Part shown: positions 10,075 through 19,027 of the stretch, piece after piece
Layout: every line of letters begins with the position of its first letter
Position numbering within the stretch: the stretch's first letter is position 1
Origin: Acidobacteriaceae bacterium
GTDB lineage: Bacteria; Acidobacteriota; Terriglobia; Terriglobales; Acidobacteriaceae
Length of the DNA: 64,000 nt
Direction of reading: 5' to 3'
Assembly: GCA_025350325.1 (NCBI GenBank)
Contig: JANXYB010000008.1
Span: forward strand, 1 to 64,000
Program-made: the position numbers and the translations under genes
The notes under the pieces: model-generated
The model's database searches: none
Told to the model about the DNA's origin: nothing
Seen by the model: only the letters and a program-made list of their open reading frames with translations

Positions 10075-10824
10075 TTAAGGGGCAGGCGCGCAATGCTCTG
10101 CTGGATCGCTTTTCGCGGGACTCAACGCCGCCGTCCAGTCGGCAGGCGAGTCAACGAGTACATCGGGGGGTACGACCTCAAGGCTGCCCGGTGCGAGCCC
10201 AAACGTACAGCCGATGCACCACGCTCCTGCATTGCGCGCGGTCAGTACATCGACTTGGCTGTCGCCGATCATGAGGGTCTCGTTCGGTCGAGCATCGGCC
10301 TCCTTCATGATTGCGAGTAGGCCCTCCGGATCGGGTTTCTTGGTGCTGAAACTATTGCCGCCGTAGATGCTGAAAAAGTAAGGAGACAGACCGAGAGCTT
10401 CGCAGATTGCCCGCGCCGGGCGCACGGGCTTGTTGGTGAGCACTGCCATAGTCCGCGTCGGCACGCCTACCAGATCATGCACCTTATGGAGCGCATCCAA
10501 AGCCTGCAGCACGCCTTCATACGCGTAGGTGTAATCGAGTTTGTGTTCGCGATAGTAGTCGAGAAAGAACGCAAAGGCCTGCGCCAGCGACGCCTCATCC
10601 AAAGAAGCGCCGTTGCCTTCGAATGCTCGCCGGACCAGCGTTAACGCGCCATTGCCGATGTAACCAGCGATCAACTCATCGGCGAGCGGGGCGCGGCCAA
10701 ACTGCTTGAGGGTAGCGTTAACGCTGTTACACAAGTCCTGCGCGGAGTCGATCAATGTGCCGTCAAGATCAAAAACCAGCAGCTTGAGTGACTCTACGGG
10801 CAGGGGGCGAAGAACACGAATCAT
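10075..10824 (-). CDS. gph: HAD-superfamily phosphoglycolate phosphatase-like hydrolase
   Basis: This 249-residue HAD-IA hydrolase has motif I FDLDGTLIDS near residues 18-27, an alpha-helical cap, motif II VLTNKP, and motif III/IV GDSQVDVLTARNAG. The arrangement is that of phosphoglycolate phosphatases, which remove 2-phosphoglycolate formed by oxygenase reactions or DNA repair. Other small phosphomonoesters are possible. It is convergent with no gene on its 3' side and divergent from the esterase gene at 10953. Confidence 0.8.
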   Translation of the reverse strand: MIRVLRPLPVESLKLLVFDLDGTLIDSAQDLCNSVNATLKQFGRAPLADELIAGYIGNGALTLVRRAFEGNGASLDEASLAQAFAFFLDYYREHKLDYTYAYEGVLQALDALHKVHDLVGVPTRTMAVLTNKPVRPARAICEALGLSPYFFSIYGGNSFSTKKPDPEGLLAIMKEADARPNETLMIGDSQVDVLTARNAGAWCIGCTFGLAPGSLEVVPPDVLVDSPADWTAALSPAKSDPAEHCAPAP

Positions 10825-10952
10825 AATTCAAGTGTAACCAAGCCGACTCGGAAGAAACGTTGATTTGCGTCTCAAAGCCGCCCCGTGACGGTACCCCGTG
10901 GTTGGTGGAATTAGTAATCTCTTGTGTAGCCTCGCCGTGTACCATTTCCCGC

Positions 10953-12293
10953 ATGAGAAAACTTTGGGTATTCGTCATTGTTCTGGGCCTGGCCGTAAAT
11001 GCATGGGCTGAAAGCAAGCACACTGCGCCCGAATTGATTGCACTCGCGCAGGCGCACAGTCCAGCCTTGAGCGCCGCTATCACCGCCAGCTTTGAGGCGA
11101 AAGACTTGAAGGAAGGTACAGCGTGGGTTGGGCTTGGTGCGCAGTTTTTCTTTGCCATTGAATCCTCTTCGGCACCCGCGTTGGTGATCGATGATGGCGC
11201 CGCAATGCCGATGCAGTCCGTCGCAGGCTCGCAGCTTTGGTACGCCGAAGCGCAAGTCGCACCGGTGGCTCGGCTGCATCAGTTTCACTTTGTTGTGAAT
11301 GGCGCATCGTTCGGCGGTCGACTTGATATGCCTGCGTTTGGGCCAATGTCTTATCTGCAGCCGGGTGTGCCGTCAGGGAAGTTGACTGAGAAAATAGTGC
11401 ACACCAGCAGGATTTACGACGGCATGAAGAGCGAGTACTGGATCTACGTTCCTGCACAATACGATCCCCGTACGCCCGCGGCCGTGATGGTCTTTCAAGA
11501 TGGCGGTGGCTACACGTCGCGCGACGGCAACAACCCCACGCTCAACGTGATCGACAACCTGATTGCGCAAAAGAAAATTCCGGTGATGATTTGTGTGTTC
11601 ATCAATCCGGGAGACATCGCAGACGCACCGGGGACGCCGACCTACAAGTTTGTAAAGGCCTACTCCGACAAGTGGGGCCGCACATTGAAAGACTCGATGC
11701 GCAGCACTCTCTACGACACTGTGAGCGACCGCTACGCCCGCTTTTTGCGCGATGAAATTCTGGCCGATGTCGGGGCGAAATATAATCTGCGTAAAGATGG
11801 TTACAGTCGCGCCATCACCGGGCTTTCGTCCGGAGGCATCTGCAGTTTCAATGCCGCGTGGCAGATGCCGGAATACTTCAGCCGCGTGATTAGCTGGATC
11901 GGCAGTTTCACCAGTATTCAATGGAAGGAAGATGCGGCTAGTCCCGATGGCGGTCAAGATTATCCAGAGAAAATCCTCCGCGAGCCCAAACGCAACCTGC
12001 GCGTCTGGGTGCAGGATGGCGCCAACGACATGGAGAATCAGAAATACGGGAGCTGGCCGATGGCCAATATCCGCATGGCGAATTCGCTCAAGACGCGCGA
12101 CTACGATTTTCATTTCAGTTTTGGAAAGGGAACTCATAACTCTGGGCAGGGTGCCGCAGAGTTTCCCGAAGAGATGATGTGGCTATGGCGCGACTACGAT
12201 GCAGCGAAGACCGAGCAGCCATTTACCGCAGACCCCGCAGAAAAAGACAAACCTAATTTCCGCGTTGAAATTAACTCCCGCAACGCCGAGTAA
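10953..12293 (+). CDS. Secreted esterase D/enterochelin-esterase-like hydrolase
   Basis: This 446-residue alpha/beta hydrolase is exported by a Sec signal (MRKLWVFVIVLGLAVNAWA). The likely triad is Ser292 in GLSSGG (GxSxG), Asp in WVQDGANDMEN and His in KGTHNSGQG. The N-terminal 150 residues form a beta-sandwich-like region before EYWIYVPAQYDP, where the esterase fold begins. I start at 10953 because the signal peptide begins there; the frame is open further upstream without similarity. The substrate (ferulate, acetylated xylan, siderophore or other ester) is not readable from sequence. Confidence 0.82.
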   Translation: MRKLWVFVIVLGLAVNAWAESKHTAPELIALAQAHSPALSAAITASFEAKDLKEGTAWVGLGAQFFFAIESSSAPALVIDDGAAMPMQSVAGSQLWYAEAQVAPVARLHQFHFVVNGASFGGRLDMPAFGPMSYLQPGVPSGKLTEKIVHTSRIYDGMKSEYWIYVPAQYDPRTPAAVMVFQDGGGYTSRDGNNPTLNVIDNLIAQKKIPVMICVFINPGDIADAPGTPTYKFVKAYSDKWGRTLKDSMRSTLYDTVSDRYARFLRDEILADVGAKYNLRKDGYSRAITGLSSGGICSFNAAWQMPEYFSRVISWIGSFTSIQWKEDAASPDGGQDYPEKILREPKRNLRVWVQDGANDMENQKYGSWPMANIRMANSLKTRDYDFHFSFGKGTHNSGQGAAEFPEEMMWLWRDYDAAKTEQPFTADPAEKDKPNFRVEINSRNAE

Positions 12294-12319
12294 GACTCTT
12301 GACTAGAAAGACAGTTTGT

Positions 12320-12365
12320 AAAAAAGGCAGGCGAGGCCCTCCCGGAAGGAATTACGAGCCTCGCC
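12320..12365 (-). terminator. Rho-independent terminator of the DUF4097 gene
   Basis: On the minus strand GGCGAGGC pairs with GCCTCGCC (8-bp stem, 12330-12337 with 12358-12365). The stem is followed by TGCC and a run of six T. It lies just after the stop of the DUF4097 gene and may also serve the convergent esterase gene. Confidence 0.75.
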
Positions 12366-12408
12366 CAAGGAACAACTTGTTGGGGTGCCCGGCGCAGGAC
12401 GCCGAAGA

Positions 12409-13242
12409 CTAATGCACGCGGATGTCGCCTGATCCGGTTTCGATACGAACGGTCGGTCCGCCGCCGCTGATTTTGCCCGTGATGTGGTGGCGGTCGTTCG
12501 ATCCTTGAGTCAGCATCTCCTTATCGCTGTGGACAGACCCCGATCCGGTCGAGGCATCCAGCGTCAATCCACTATTGCCCGGCCAGAACTCAACGTTGCC
12601 TGATCCGGTTTCGAGATGCCACGGATTGGCCGGAGTTCCAGCAACCTTGATGTCGCCTGAACCCGTACCCGCGCGCAGGCCACCGCGCACATTGCGCAAT
12701 TCAACGTTGCCTGAGCCGGTTTGAGCTTTAACATCCCCCTGCCCGCTCGATTGCTCGGCGTAAATATCGCCGGAGCCGGTATTGGCAGAGAATCCCCCTT
12801 GCAGGCCAGTCGCATGAATATTTCCTGAGCCGGTGGAGAGCTTGGCGTTTTCACCGACGCCGTCGTCAACTATATTGCCCGAACCGGAGTTGGCCTCGAG
12901 AAATGAATTGGCCGGCGTCTCCACTTCGTAATCGATGCTGATGTTGTGCAGGTTCTCGTGACGCGCGCCTATGCGAATGATGTTCCCGGTCTGCTCTATG
13001 GGTGGGTTGTTGGCGAGCTCATGCACCTTTGCATCACTGCCCCCCCAACCTGACTTAACCTTGCCATGAATGTGCACCCGATCATCGGAGCCGCGCGTGA
13101 GGTGCACGTTGCCCGATCCGGTGGATACAGACAACTCCACTCGACCGTTCACGGTGAGGTTGCGCTCAAACGTGGCCTCGGTAGCAAGCGCTGGAATGGC
13201 CGCGAGAGCCAGTACGGATGTCGCTAGCAAAAGAGTTTTCAT
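12409..13242 (-). CDS. Secreted DUF4097-type repeat protein
   Basis: This 277-residue protein has a Sec signal (MKTLLLATSVLALAAIPALA). It contains about nine copies of a short turn motif of the form TGSG(N/D/S)(V/I), spaced roughly 16-22 residues apart, for example STGSGNVHL, ETGSGNVEF and ETGSGDIRV. This pattern is typical of DUF4097/putative auto-adhesin beta-helix proteins. The codons of the repeat are similar enough to give visible DNA repetition (CCGGA-containing units). It is monocistronic with its own terminator. The function is unknown; a cell-surface or periplasmic beta solenoid is likely. Confidence 0.8.
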   Translation of the reverse strand: MKTLLLATSVLALAAIPALATEATFERNLTVNGRVELSVSTGSGNVHLTRGSDDRVHIHGKVKSGWGGSDAKVHELANNPPIEQTGNIIRIGARHENLHNISIDYEVETPANSFLEANSGSGNIVDDGVGENAKLSTGSGNIHATGLQGGFSANTGSGDIYAEQSSGQGDVKAQTGSGNVELRNVRGGLRAGTGSGDIKVAGTPANPWHLETGSGNVEFWPGNSGLTLDASTGSGSVHSDKEMLTQGSNDRHHITGKISGGGPTVRIETGSGDIRVH

Positions 13243-13455
13243 CGTGTTCCTCGATTCAGTGTTATTTGGGAAAGTTTCAAATACGGTTACGGCAGTGTCC
13301 GTGTTTAATTGCGTGCATCTGCTGTGCCAAACTGTTCGCTAAAAATCAATTGATCGCTGCAGTTAACTCCACCGCGTTGGCTTACCCCTGCTTGCCGTGA
13401 CCGCTTTTGAACACCGGTGTCCGCCCTTGAACAGTTTGCCGCCCAAGGTTTCGCC

Positions 13456-14661
13456 TTACTGCTGCAGCATGACCTCGTCGCCTTCTTTCAACCCGCTCAC
13501 AATTTCAGTGACCGAGCCGTTAGAGAGGCCGACCTTAACCGTAACCTTGCGTGTGCCTTCCTTCTGGCTCTTGTCGGGCACTTGGACAAAGGCGTTCTTT
13601 TGCCCGTCATAACTCACGGCGTTTTCAGGAACGGTCAAAACGCCCTTGTGCTCGTCCAGCAGGATCTCTGCGTTGGCCGTCATGTTGGCCTTCAACTCGC
13701 CCCCGGGATTGTCGATGCTGACGCGTACTTCGAAGGTGGTGACGTTGTCCTTTTCCACGCCGAGTGGAGCGATTTTTGTGACCTTGCCATTGAATACCCG
13801 GTCGCGAAAACTTTCTACTTTTATTCTTGCCGGCTGGCTCATGTAGACGTGGGCTATATCAGACTCGTCGACTTTGCCCTGCACATACACTTGATTGATG
13901 TCGCCCTCGGTCATGACCAGCGTAGCCGTCGAACCAAGCACCAGGATTGAACTGACCGCATCGCCGATTTCAACGTCGCGCGACAGGATAACGCCGTCCA
14001 TCGGCGCAACGATTGTGGCGTAACTGAGTTGCTCAACAAGTTGCTTGAGGCCGGCCTCATTTTGCTGTACCTGGGCGCGGGCCTGCTTCAACTTGGCCGT
14101 ATCAACTCCAACTTGAGCCTTGGCAAAGTCACGTCGCGTCAACGCGGCGAGGTAGTCCTTATTTGTATCGTCAAGTATCTGTCTGCTGACGATTCCTTCT
14201 TTTTGCATTTGCAGGTTGCGCTCGAGTGTTGCCTTATACATCGGCAAATCGGGAGCGGCCACGCTCACCTTGTCTTGTTCGATGTTGGCCTCGTAGGTTG
14301 AAACATTGGCCTCGGCGGCGCCCAGTTGCGCGCGCTGGGCCTCAACCTGGGCCTCAATCTCCTGCCGGTCCAACTGCGCCAGTTCCTCGCCCTTATGCAC
14401 CTTGCGATTGATGTCAACGAAAAGCTTCTGAACGATTCCCGAGGCTTTGCTTTTGACCTCAACTTTTGTGATTGGCTGAATCTTGCCAGTGGCGACGACC
14501 GACCGTGCTACATCGCCGCGCTGCACCTTAGCCAGCTTGTTGGGATCGATCTGCGTGCCCTTGACCAAGTGCATCGCGAAGCCCCCCACGGCCAACACCA
14601 CCAGCAGTACGCCAAGACTCAACCAGACCCAGAATTTTCTGCTTTTTCGCGCCGCTGACAC
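13456..14661 (-). CDS. HlyD/MacA-type membrane fusion (adaptor) protein
   Basis: This 401-residue periplasmic adaptor has one N-terminal membrane anchor (WVWLSLGVLLVVLAVGGFAM). A lipoyl/barrel-sandwich half follows (VEVKSKASGIVQKLFVD), then a long coiled-coil hairpin (residues about 110-215, EAQRAQLGAAEANVSTYEA). The second barrel-sandwich half (TIVAPMDGVILSRDVEIGD), a beta-barrel and a membrane-proximal domain complete it. This is the order of MacA-like partners of tripartite efflux pumps. No ABC transporter, RND pump or TolC gene is adjacent in this window, so its partner must be encoded elsewhere. It is divergent from the CorC-like gene. Confidence 0.88.
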   Translation of the reverse strand: MSAARKSRKFWVWLSLGVLLVVLAVGGFAMHLVKGTQIDPNKLAKVQRGDVARSVVATGKIQPITKVEVKSKASGIVQKLFVDINRKVHKGEELAQLDRQEIEAQVEAQRAQLGAAEANVSTYEANIEQDKVSVAAPDLPMYKATLERNLQMQKEGIVSRQILDDTNKDYLAALTRRDFAKAQVGVDTAKLKQARAQVQQNEAGLKQLVEQLSYATIVAPMDGVILSRDVEIGDAVSSILVLGSTATLVMTEGDINQVYVQGKVDESDIAHVYMSQPARIKVESFRDRVFNGKVTKIAPLGVEKDNVTTFEVRVSIDNPGGELKANMTANAEILLDEHKGVLTVPENAVSYDGQKNAFVQVPDKSQKEGTRKVTVKVGLSNGSVTEIVSGLKEGDEVMLQQ

Positions 14662-14952
14662 TCATACCTCCCCGGATAGAGAGCCGCAGCCCTCGAAAAA
14701 AGTCGATCACTCTGCCGATGCCATTCTGTGACGTAGGCAATAAGCGATGGGCAGCAACGTGGCCCTTCTGACCCGATCACGTTCTTTAACTAATTTTGTA
14801 CCCCGCTGCATCTCTATACGCGAACGCTTAGCGGTTGGTTCCAACATTCAACCTGATTGCAACCGCCCACTTGCAGCTGCACACTCTGAACAGAATGGCA
14901 TAGACCTCGGTCCGCGCCCTGCAAAGGTCCGAATGCTATTCTCACTACCGAG

Positions 14953-16443
14953 ATGCCCGGTCTCCCTCTGTTGCAGGTTGTCGCAGTGGCCATGCTCATT
15001 TTGGCCAACGCATTCTTTGTGGCCGCAGAGTTTGCCATGGTCAGTGTTCGCGACACGCGCATCGAGCAGTTGCTTGCGGCCGGAGTTGCCGGGGCTCGCG
15101 CGGTACGCCGGCTGCAACATGATCTCGATGACTTTCTGCCCGCTGTTCAGCTTGGCGTCACGCTCTGTTCGCTGGCCCTCGGCTGGATAGGCGAACCGTT
15201 GGCTGCAGGTGTCTTTCTCAGTTGGCTCGATGCGTTGCCGCAGCCTTCAGTGCATGCCCACGCCTATGCGCATGTCGCCGCTGCCACGGCCGTGGCTCTC
15301 GGCTTTGCGGTCATCACGTATTTTCACGTGTTGGTCGGCGAACTGGTACCCAAGTCCCTAGCCCTGCGACGCGCCGAGGCGCTGGCGCTGGCCGTCGCGC
15401 CTCCCATGCTGATATTCATGGCCATGGCCCGCCCCGCGGTGCACACCCTCAAAAAATCCGCCGCAATCATTCTTCGCGGATTCGACATCCCCCTCACTGA
15501 GCGGTCCGCTGTGCACTCGTCTGAAGAATTGAAACTTATCACCAGCGCGGCGCGGCGTTCGGGAATTTTGCCGAAATTCCAAGAGACGCTTATCCACCGC
15601 GCCATTGAACTGGACGATGTTTCGGTGCGCGAAATCATGACTCCGCGGCAGATGATCTTTTCATTGCCATCGAACATGCCCATCGAAGCAGCCAGCGCGC
15701 GGGTGATTGAACACATGAACTCCCGCGTTCCTGTCTACGACGAGGCACGGGGCCCAGAGCATATTGTCGGCGTCGTCTACTCCAAAGACCTGGCCCGTCT
15801 TATTTTCTTCCGCCCGGTCGCACAGCGTGGAGTTGACCAGCCATTGACAGCGAGGGCGACACAAACAGACCCGAACTCGCAGATGGGCGTGTCGCTTCCG
15901 GCAGTCGAGCCATCAAGACCTGGCGTCCCGGGAGCACGCTTCGCAACGCCGTTCGTTGAACTGAAGCTGAGCCAGGTGATGCGTGACGTGCTGGTCGTTC
16001 CTGAAACAAAATCCGCCCTCGCGCTGATTCGCGACTTCCAACAGCGACGGAGGCAGATGGCGATCGTGGTTGACGAATTCGGATCGACCGTAGGCCTGGT
16101 CACCGCCGAAGATGCCATCGAGCAACTTACGGGCGAGCTTGAAGATGAGTTCGACGACCCCGCACGCCCAGCCGTGACTACCGCATCCGGCACCTTGCTG
16201 CTCGATGGCGCAGCGAACCTGCGCGATCTCGAAACGCAGATGCAGTGGAGCCTGCCGCGCGAAGGTGGCATTGAAACGCTGGCTGGATTCTTGCTCATGC
16301 GGCTTGGCCACATACCAGAGCAGGGCGAGAGCATTGAATTCGTAGGTCGGCGGCTCGTAGTCGTAGAGATGGAAGGGCGCCGCATCAGCAAAATTCGCGT
16401 TGAGCCTTTCCAGAAAACGCAGTCGATCCAGACCAAAATATAG
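14953..16443 (+). CDS. CNNM/CorC-HlyC family membrane protein with CBS domains
   Basis: This 496-residue protein starts with a DUF21/CNNM transmembrane domain (ILANAFFVAAEFAMVSVR, then VQLGVTLCSLALGWIGEP). A tandem CBS pair follows (VREIMTPRQMIFSLP; VVPETKSALALI with VVDEFGSTVGLVT). A C-terminal CorC_HlyC domain (LAGFLLMRLGHIPEQGE) closes it. Proteins of this build (YfjD/PaeA/MpfA-type) are linked to magnesium/cobalt efflux or polyamine resistance. The linker between the two CBS domains (about residues 295-320) is longer than usual. The ribosome site is weak. Confidence 0.88.
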   Translation: MPGLPLLQVVAVAMLILANAFFVAAEFAMVSVRDTRIEQLLAAGVAGARAVRRLQHDLDDFLPAVQLGVTLCSLALGWIGEPLAAGVFLSWLDALPQPSVHAHAYAHVAAATAVALGFAVITYFHVLVGELVPKSLALRRAEALALAVAPPMLIFMAMARPAVHTLKKSAAIILRGFDIPLTERSAVHSSEELKLITSAARRSGILPKFQETLIHRAIELDDVSVREIMTPRQMIFSLPSNMPIEAASARVIEHMNSRVPVYDEARGPEHIVGVVYSKDLARLIFFRPVAQRGVDQPLTARATQTDPNSQMGVSLPAVEPSRPGVPGARFATPFVELKLSQVMRDVLVVPETKSALALIRDFQQRRRQMAIVVDEFGSTVGLVTAEDAIEQLTGELEDEFDDPARPAVTTASGTLLLDGAANLRDLETQMQWSLPREGGIETLAGFLLMRLGHIPEQGESIEFVGRRLVVVEMEGRRISKIRVEPFQKTQSIQTKI

Positions 16444-16529
16444 AGGTGCTGCATTCAGAGTCTTAAACTGATGTCGATCGCTTGAGCAAGATTACTGGCA
16501 ATCGGCAGGAGGGAATCGAGGCATCCCGC

Positions 16530-17129
16530 ATGAAGGACTACAGGCTACACGCCATTATTTTTATTCTGGCCCCGGCGCTGATCCTAGCGTCAGCGAAATC
16601 GAAGAAAAGCGCCTCCCCCTTGCCTGCCATTTTTGGTAACGCTCAATACGTCTATGTTGAAGAGGAAGGGACAGACCTGCGCCGGCCCAATGCTTATCCG
16701 TCTGATCGCGATGTGGTAGCCCTTGTCCGGCAGGGCATTCGGGAATGGGATCGCTACGAGTTGACAAATAACCGGGAACGGGCGGACTTGCTGTTTTCTG
16801 TGCGCAAAGGGCAAAGTCGCCAATCGCAACGGGAGGAGGGGCCAACATTCCCTTCGCGGCACACGGGCTTGGGCGGTGATACGGGCGGTCGTGACCCCTC
16901 CCAGGCTGTCGCGGACAATTCCACCGCGCGGCAAGCCGAACTTGGGCAAGAGGACGACCAGTTAAGGGTCTATACCTTCACTCCAGAGGGAAAGCTTAAA
17001 GGTCCGATCTGGACGGGTTCGTCGAGAAATGGCCTCGACGGCCCCAGCGTACTTTTATTGAAACGGTTGAGAGATGCTGTTGAGCAATCTTATCCACGTG
17101 AAAGGCGATCCAAGGTCACAACCCCGTAA
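16530..17129 (+). CDS. Secreted protein of unknown function
   Basis: This protein of 199 residues (from ATG 16530) has a hydrophobic N-terminal signal (LHAIIFILAPALILASA). The mature protein contains YVYVEEEGTD, DVVALVRQGIREWDRY and RADLLFSVRKG. The last resembles small periplasmic proteins in which NADLVLxV follows an alpha helix, but I cannot assign a family. A central Gln/Gly/Arg-rich stretch is probably disordered. An earlier TTG (16482) is open but would place the signal internally, so ATG 16530, with GAGG upstream, is preferred. Confidence 0.6.
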   Translation: MKDYRLHAIIFILAPALILASAKSKKSASPLPAIFGNAQYVYVEEEGTDLRRPNAYPSDRDVVALVRQGIREWDRYELTNNRERADLLFSVRKGQSRQSQREEGPTFPSRHTGLGGDTGGRDPSQAVADNSTARQAELGQEDDQLRVYTFTPEGKLKGPIWTGSSRNGLDGPSVLLLKRLRDAVEQSYPRERRSKVTTP

Positions 17130-17275
17130 ACGTCCTATTTATTTGAACTTGGAACCAGTTGACTACCTAGGTTCGCTTTGCTCTCTTATTTAGTTACGTT
17201 AGTAATTTGTCAACTTGTTACTCGGCGTTTAAATTTGTAACACTTTCGTGCTAAGACCACGCTTCCGGGGTTGCC

Positions 17276-17704
17276 ATGAAAAAAGAACCATACCAAATCG
17301 CATACGACCAGGCATTCGCAGAATTGAGTGGAATTCTCAAAGAGTTTGAGACACTGCGCCTCAGAAAAGAGCAGATTGAAAAGGTGGTTGACGCTTTAAG
17401 GTCTTTTCAAGGCGTTGAAGTAGCAACTTCCGTCGCTAAACCAGAAGCTGATGACGTCATCTCTAAAATGGCGGAGCAGGAATACGAACCTGCCGCATCA
17501 TTCCTACAAGTCACGGAACCGGCTGGTGAACCAGTAAACGCTGCCGTTGGGATGACATCCAAGCCGTCGGAGATTTCAAAGGAATCGTTGCGGCAGCCGG
17601 TCGCGTTCTTCGGCAGTCCATCTTCCGATCCGTTTCAACGGCGCATCGATGATGCTTTGTGGGGATGGCAGCAGCGCCCGGAGGGTCTGCTTTCGCCGAT
17701 CTAA
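17276..17704 (+). CDS. Tandem small-protein family, copy 1
   Basis: This 142-residue soluble protein is of an unrecognised family. The N-terminal half is a predicted amphipathic helix pair: YQIAYDQAFAELSGILKEF, then LRLRKEQIEKVVDALRSF. A variable, low-complexity middle leads to a conserved tail SSDPFQRRIDDALWGW. The two genes downstream encode the same architecture. It has no signal peptide and no cysteine. The ribosome site is weak. The 146 bp upstream are AT-rich compared with the surroundings and may hold the promoter. Confidence 0.7.
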   Translation: MKKEPYQIAYDQAFAELSGILKEFETLRLRKEQIEKVVDALRSFQGVEVATSVAKPEADDVISKMAEQEYEPAASFLQVTEPAGEPVNAAVGMTSKPSEISKESLRQPVAFFGSPSSDPFQRRIDDALWGWQQRPEGLLSPI

Positions 17705-17922
17705 GTGAGTTGAGATTTGCGTAATCGGAGAGAAATTTGTAAGCCGCGCAATTGGATGCATCGGGGTGACCGACTGCCGAGGGTGGCGTCGTAAACACAG
17801 AGAGCGCGCGAGTGTATATGTTCGGACGAAGAGGGCGTTTCCTAAGTCATAGCATGATAGTTGCAGTCAGAATTGCCGTGGTAGGTTATTGATTCATGCT
17901 AACCTACGCGTCTGGAGATCGT

Positions 17923-18264
17923 ATGAAGCCAACTGGTCTTGGAGATGTTTATCGTGTCGCATTCGAATCGGCGAATTCGGAACTGAATCAGATTCTCGGT
18001 GCTTTTGAGGACCTGCGAGACCGTAAGGAACGAATCGAAAAGGTCGTCCTCGCTCTCAAGCCATTACTGGGAGCAGAGGAAGAAGTTGCCGTTGTCGGTC
18101 AACCCGATGCGTCAACCGATGCCCCTCTTGCAGAAGAGCAACCGACATATCAGTATCAAGCCACTAATGGCTCCTCTTCCGATCCGTTTCAGCGGCGCGT
18201 CGACCAGGCTTTGGGCCAGGGCGTGGGCCCGCGAGAGCCAAGGCGCTTTAACCGGCAGTTTTAA
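17923..18264 (+). CDS. Tandem small-protein family, copy 2
   Basis: This 113-residue protein is paralogous to the genes on both sides. It has VYRVAFESANSELNQILGAF and LRDRKERIEKVVLALKPLLG in the helical half, and SSSDPFQRRVDQALGQG at the tail. The ATG at 17923 is preferred because GGAG is 5 nt upstream and the family core starts here. A 218-bp gap separates it from copy 1, so each copy may have its own promoter. The function is unknown. Confidence 0.72.
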   Translation: MKPTGLGDVYRVAFESANSELNQILGAFEDLRDRKERIEKVVLALKPLLGAEEEVAVVGQPDASTDAPLAEEQPTYQYQATNGSSSDPFQRRVDQALGQGVGPREPRRFNRQF

Positions 18265-18519
18265 TTAACACTGCCCGCGCGACCTCTACGCGGCGTAGGC
18301 GCACTCGGGAATTGTGGTCCGACGCCCACTCCGCAGCGGAATAAGAGATCGGCTACAGCGAATCTTCGCTTAATCGCAACGGCATTCACAATTGTTTGGC
18401 GCATCACGATGACCGTAAACAATCACCAGAAGTTCAGGCAACGGAATCATCGCGGTTACCCATACGAGCCGATGGCTGGTATGGGCGCTTCGACCCGCCA
18501 AAAAGCACTTGGAGACAGC

Positions 18520-18822
18520 ATGGAACAAGACGATCACCAAGACGTTTACCGAGTAGCTTACGATTCGGCGCAAAGCGAGTTGAATGAAATCGTGGTAAGT
18601 TTTGAGCAACTGCGGGTCCGCAAGGAAAGCGTCGAGAATCTCGTCGCGGTCTTGCAGCCGATGGTCGATGCCGAGACGAAGGGCACCAGTATGAATCAGC
18701 CCTCCGGCGAATCGTCCGGTGGAAACCAGGACGCGAAGAACTCGTCCGCAGACCCTTTCCAACGCCGTATCGACAATGTATTGGGAATCGGTAGCGCCGG
18801 GAAATACAACCAGCGCAACTAG
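18520..18822 (+). CDS. Tandem small-protein family, copy 3
   Basis: This 100-residue protein is the shortest of the three paralogues. It has VYRVAYDSAQSELNEIVVSF, LRVRKESVENLVAVLQPMVD and the tail SSADPFQRRIDNVLGIG. ATG 18520 follows GGAG by 5 nt, the same spacing as copy 2. The open frame upstream to 18409 is unlike the other copies. It is followed by a strong terminator (18873-18918). The function is unknown. Confidence 0.72.
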   Translation: MEQDDHQDVYRVAYDSAQSELNEIVVSFEQLRVRKESVENLVAVLQPMVDAETKGTSMNQPSGESSGGNQDAKNSSADPFQRRIDNVLGIGSAGKYNQRN

Positions 18823-18872
18823 AACGTGCTCCTCGAACCTTCCGACATTCTGGGTTCTTACAGGTCAGTGGC

Positions 18873-18918
18873 AAGGCGTCTGAACGCGGATGAGATCCGC
18901 CGTCCAGCGCCTTTTGGT
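18873..18918 (+). terminator. Terminator after the three-gene paralogue array
   Basis: A long stem is formed by AAGGCG with CGCCTT and an inner GCGGAT/ATCCGC hairpin. It is followed by TTGGTTTTT. It lies about 50 bp after copy 3 and before the permease gene. Confidence 0.7.
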
Positions 18919-19027
18919 TTTTAGCCTTGTTCAGTCTGCACCCAGATAAACGTCTCTGACTCGTTTTGGTCCTGCTTAAACCACCCTCGTCACCGGCCTT
19001 CGCGCCTGATTTATCGTTAAGTCAGCA

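Noticed and set aside
12430-13150. CRISPR-like regular repeats
   Set aside because: The repeats are inside the DUF4097 coding frame, vary in sequence and length, and match protein turn motifs. There is no direct-repeat/spacer pattern.
13417-13950. Open frame opposite the MacA-like adaptor gene
   Set aside because: It lies antisense inside a clear adaptor gene; the translation resembles nothing.
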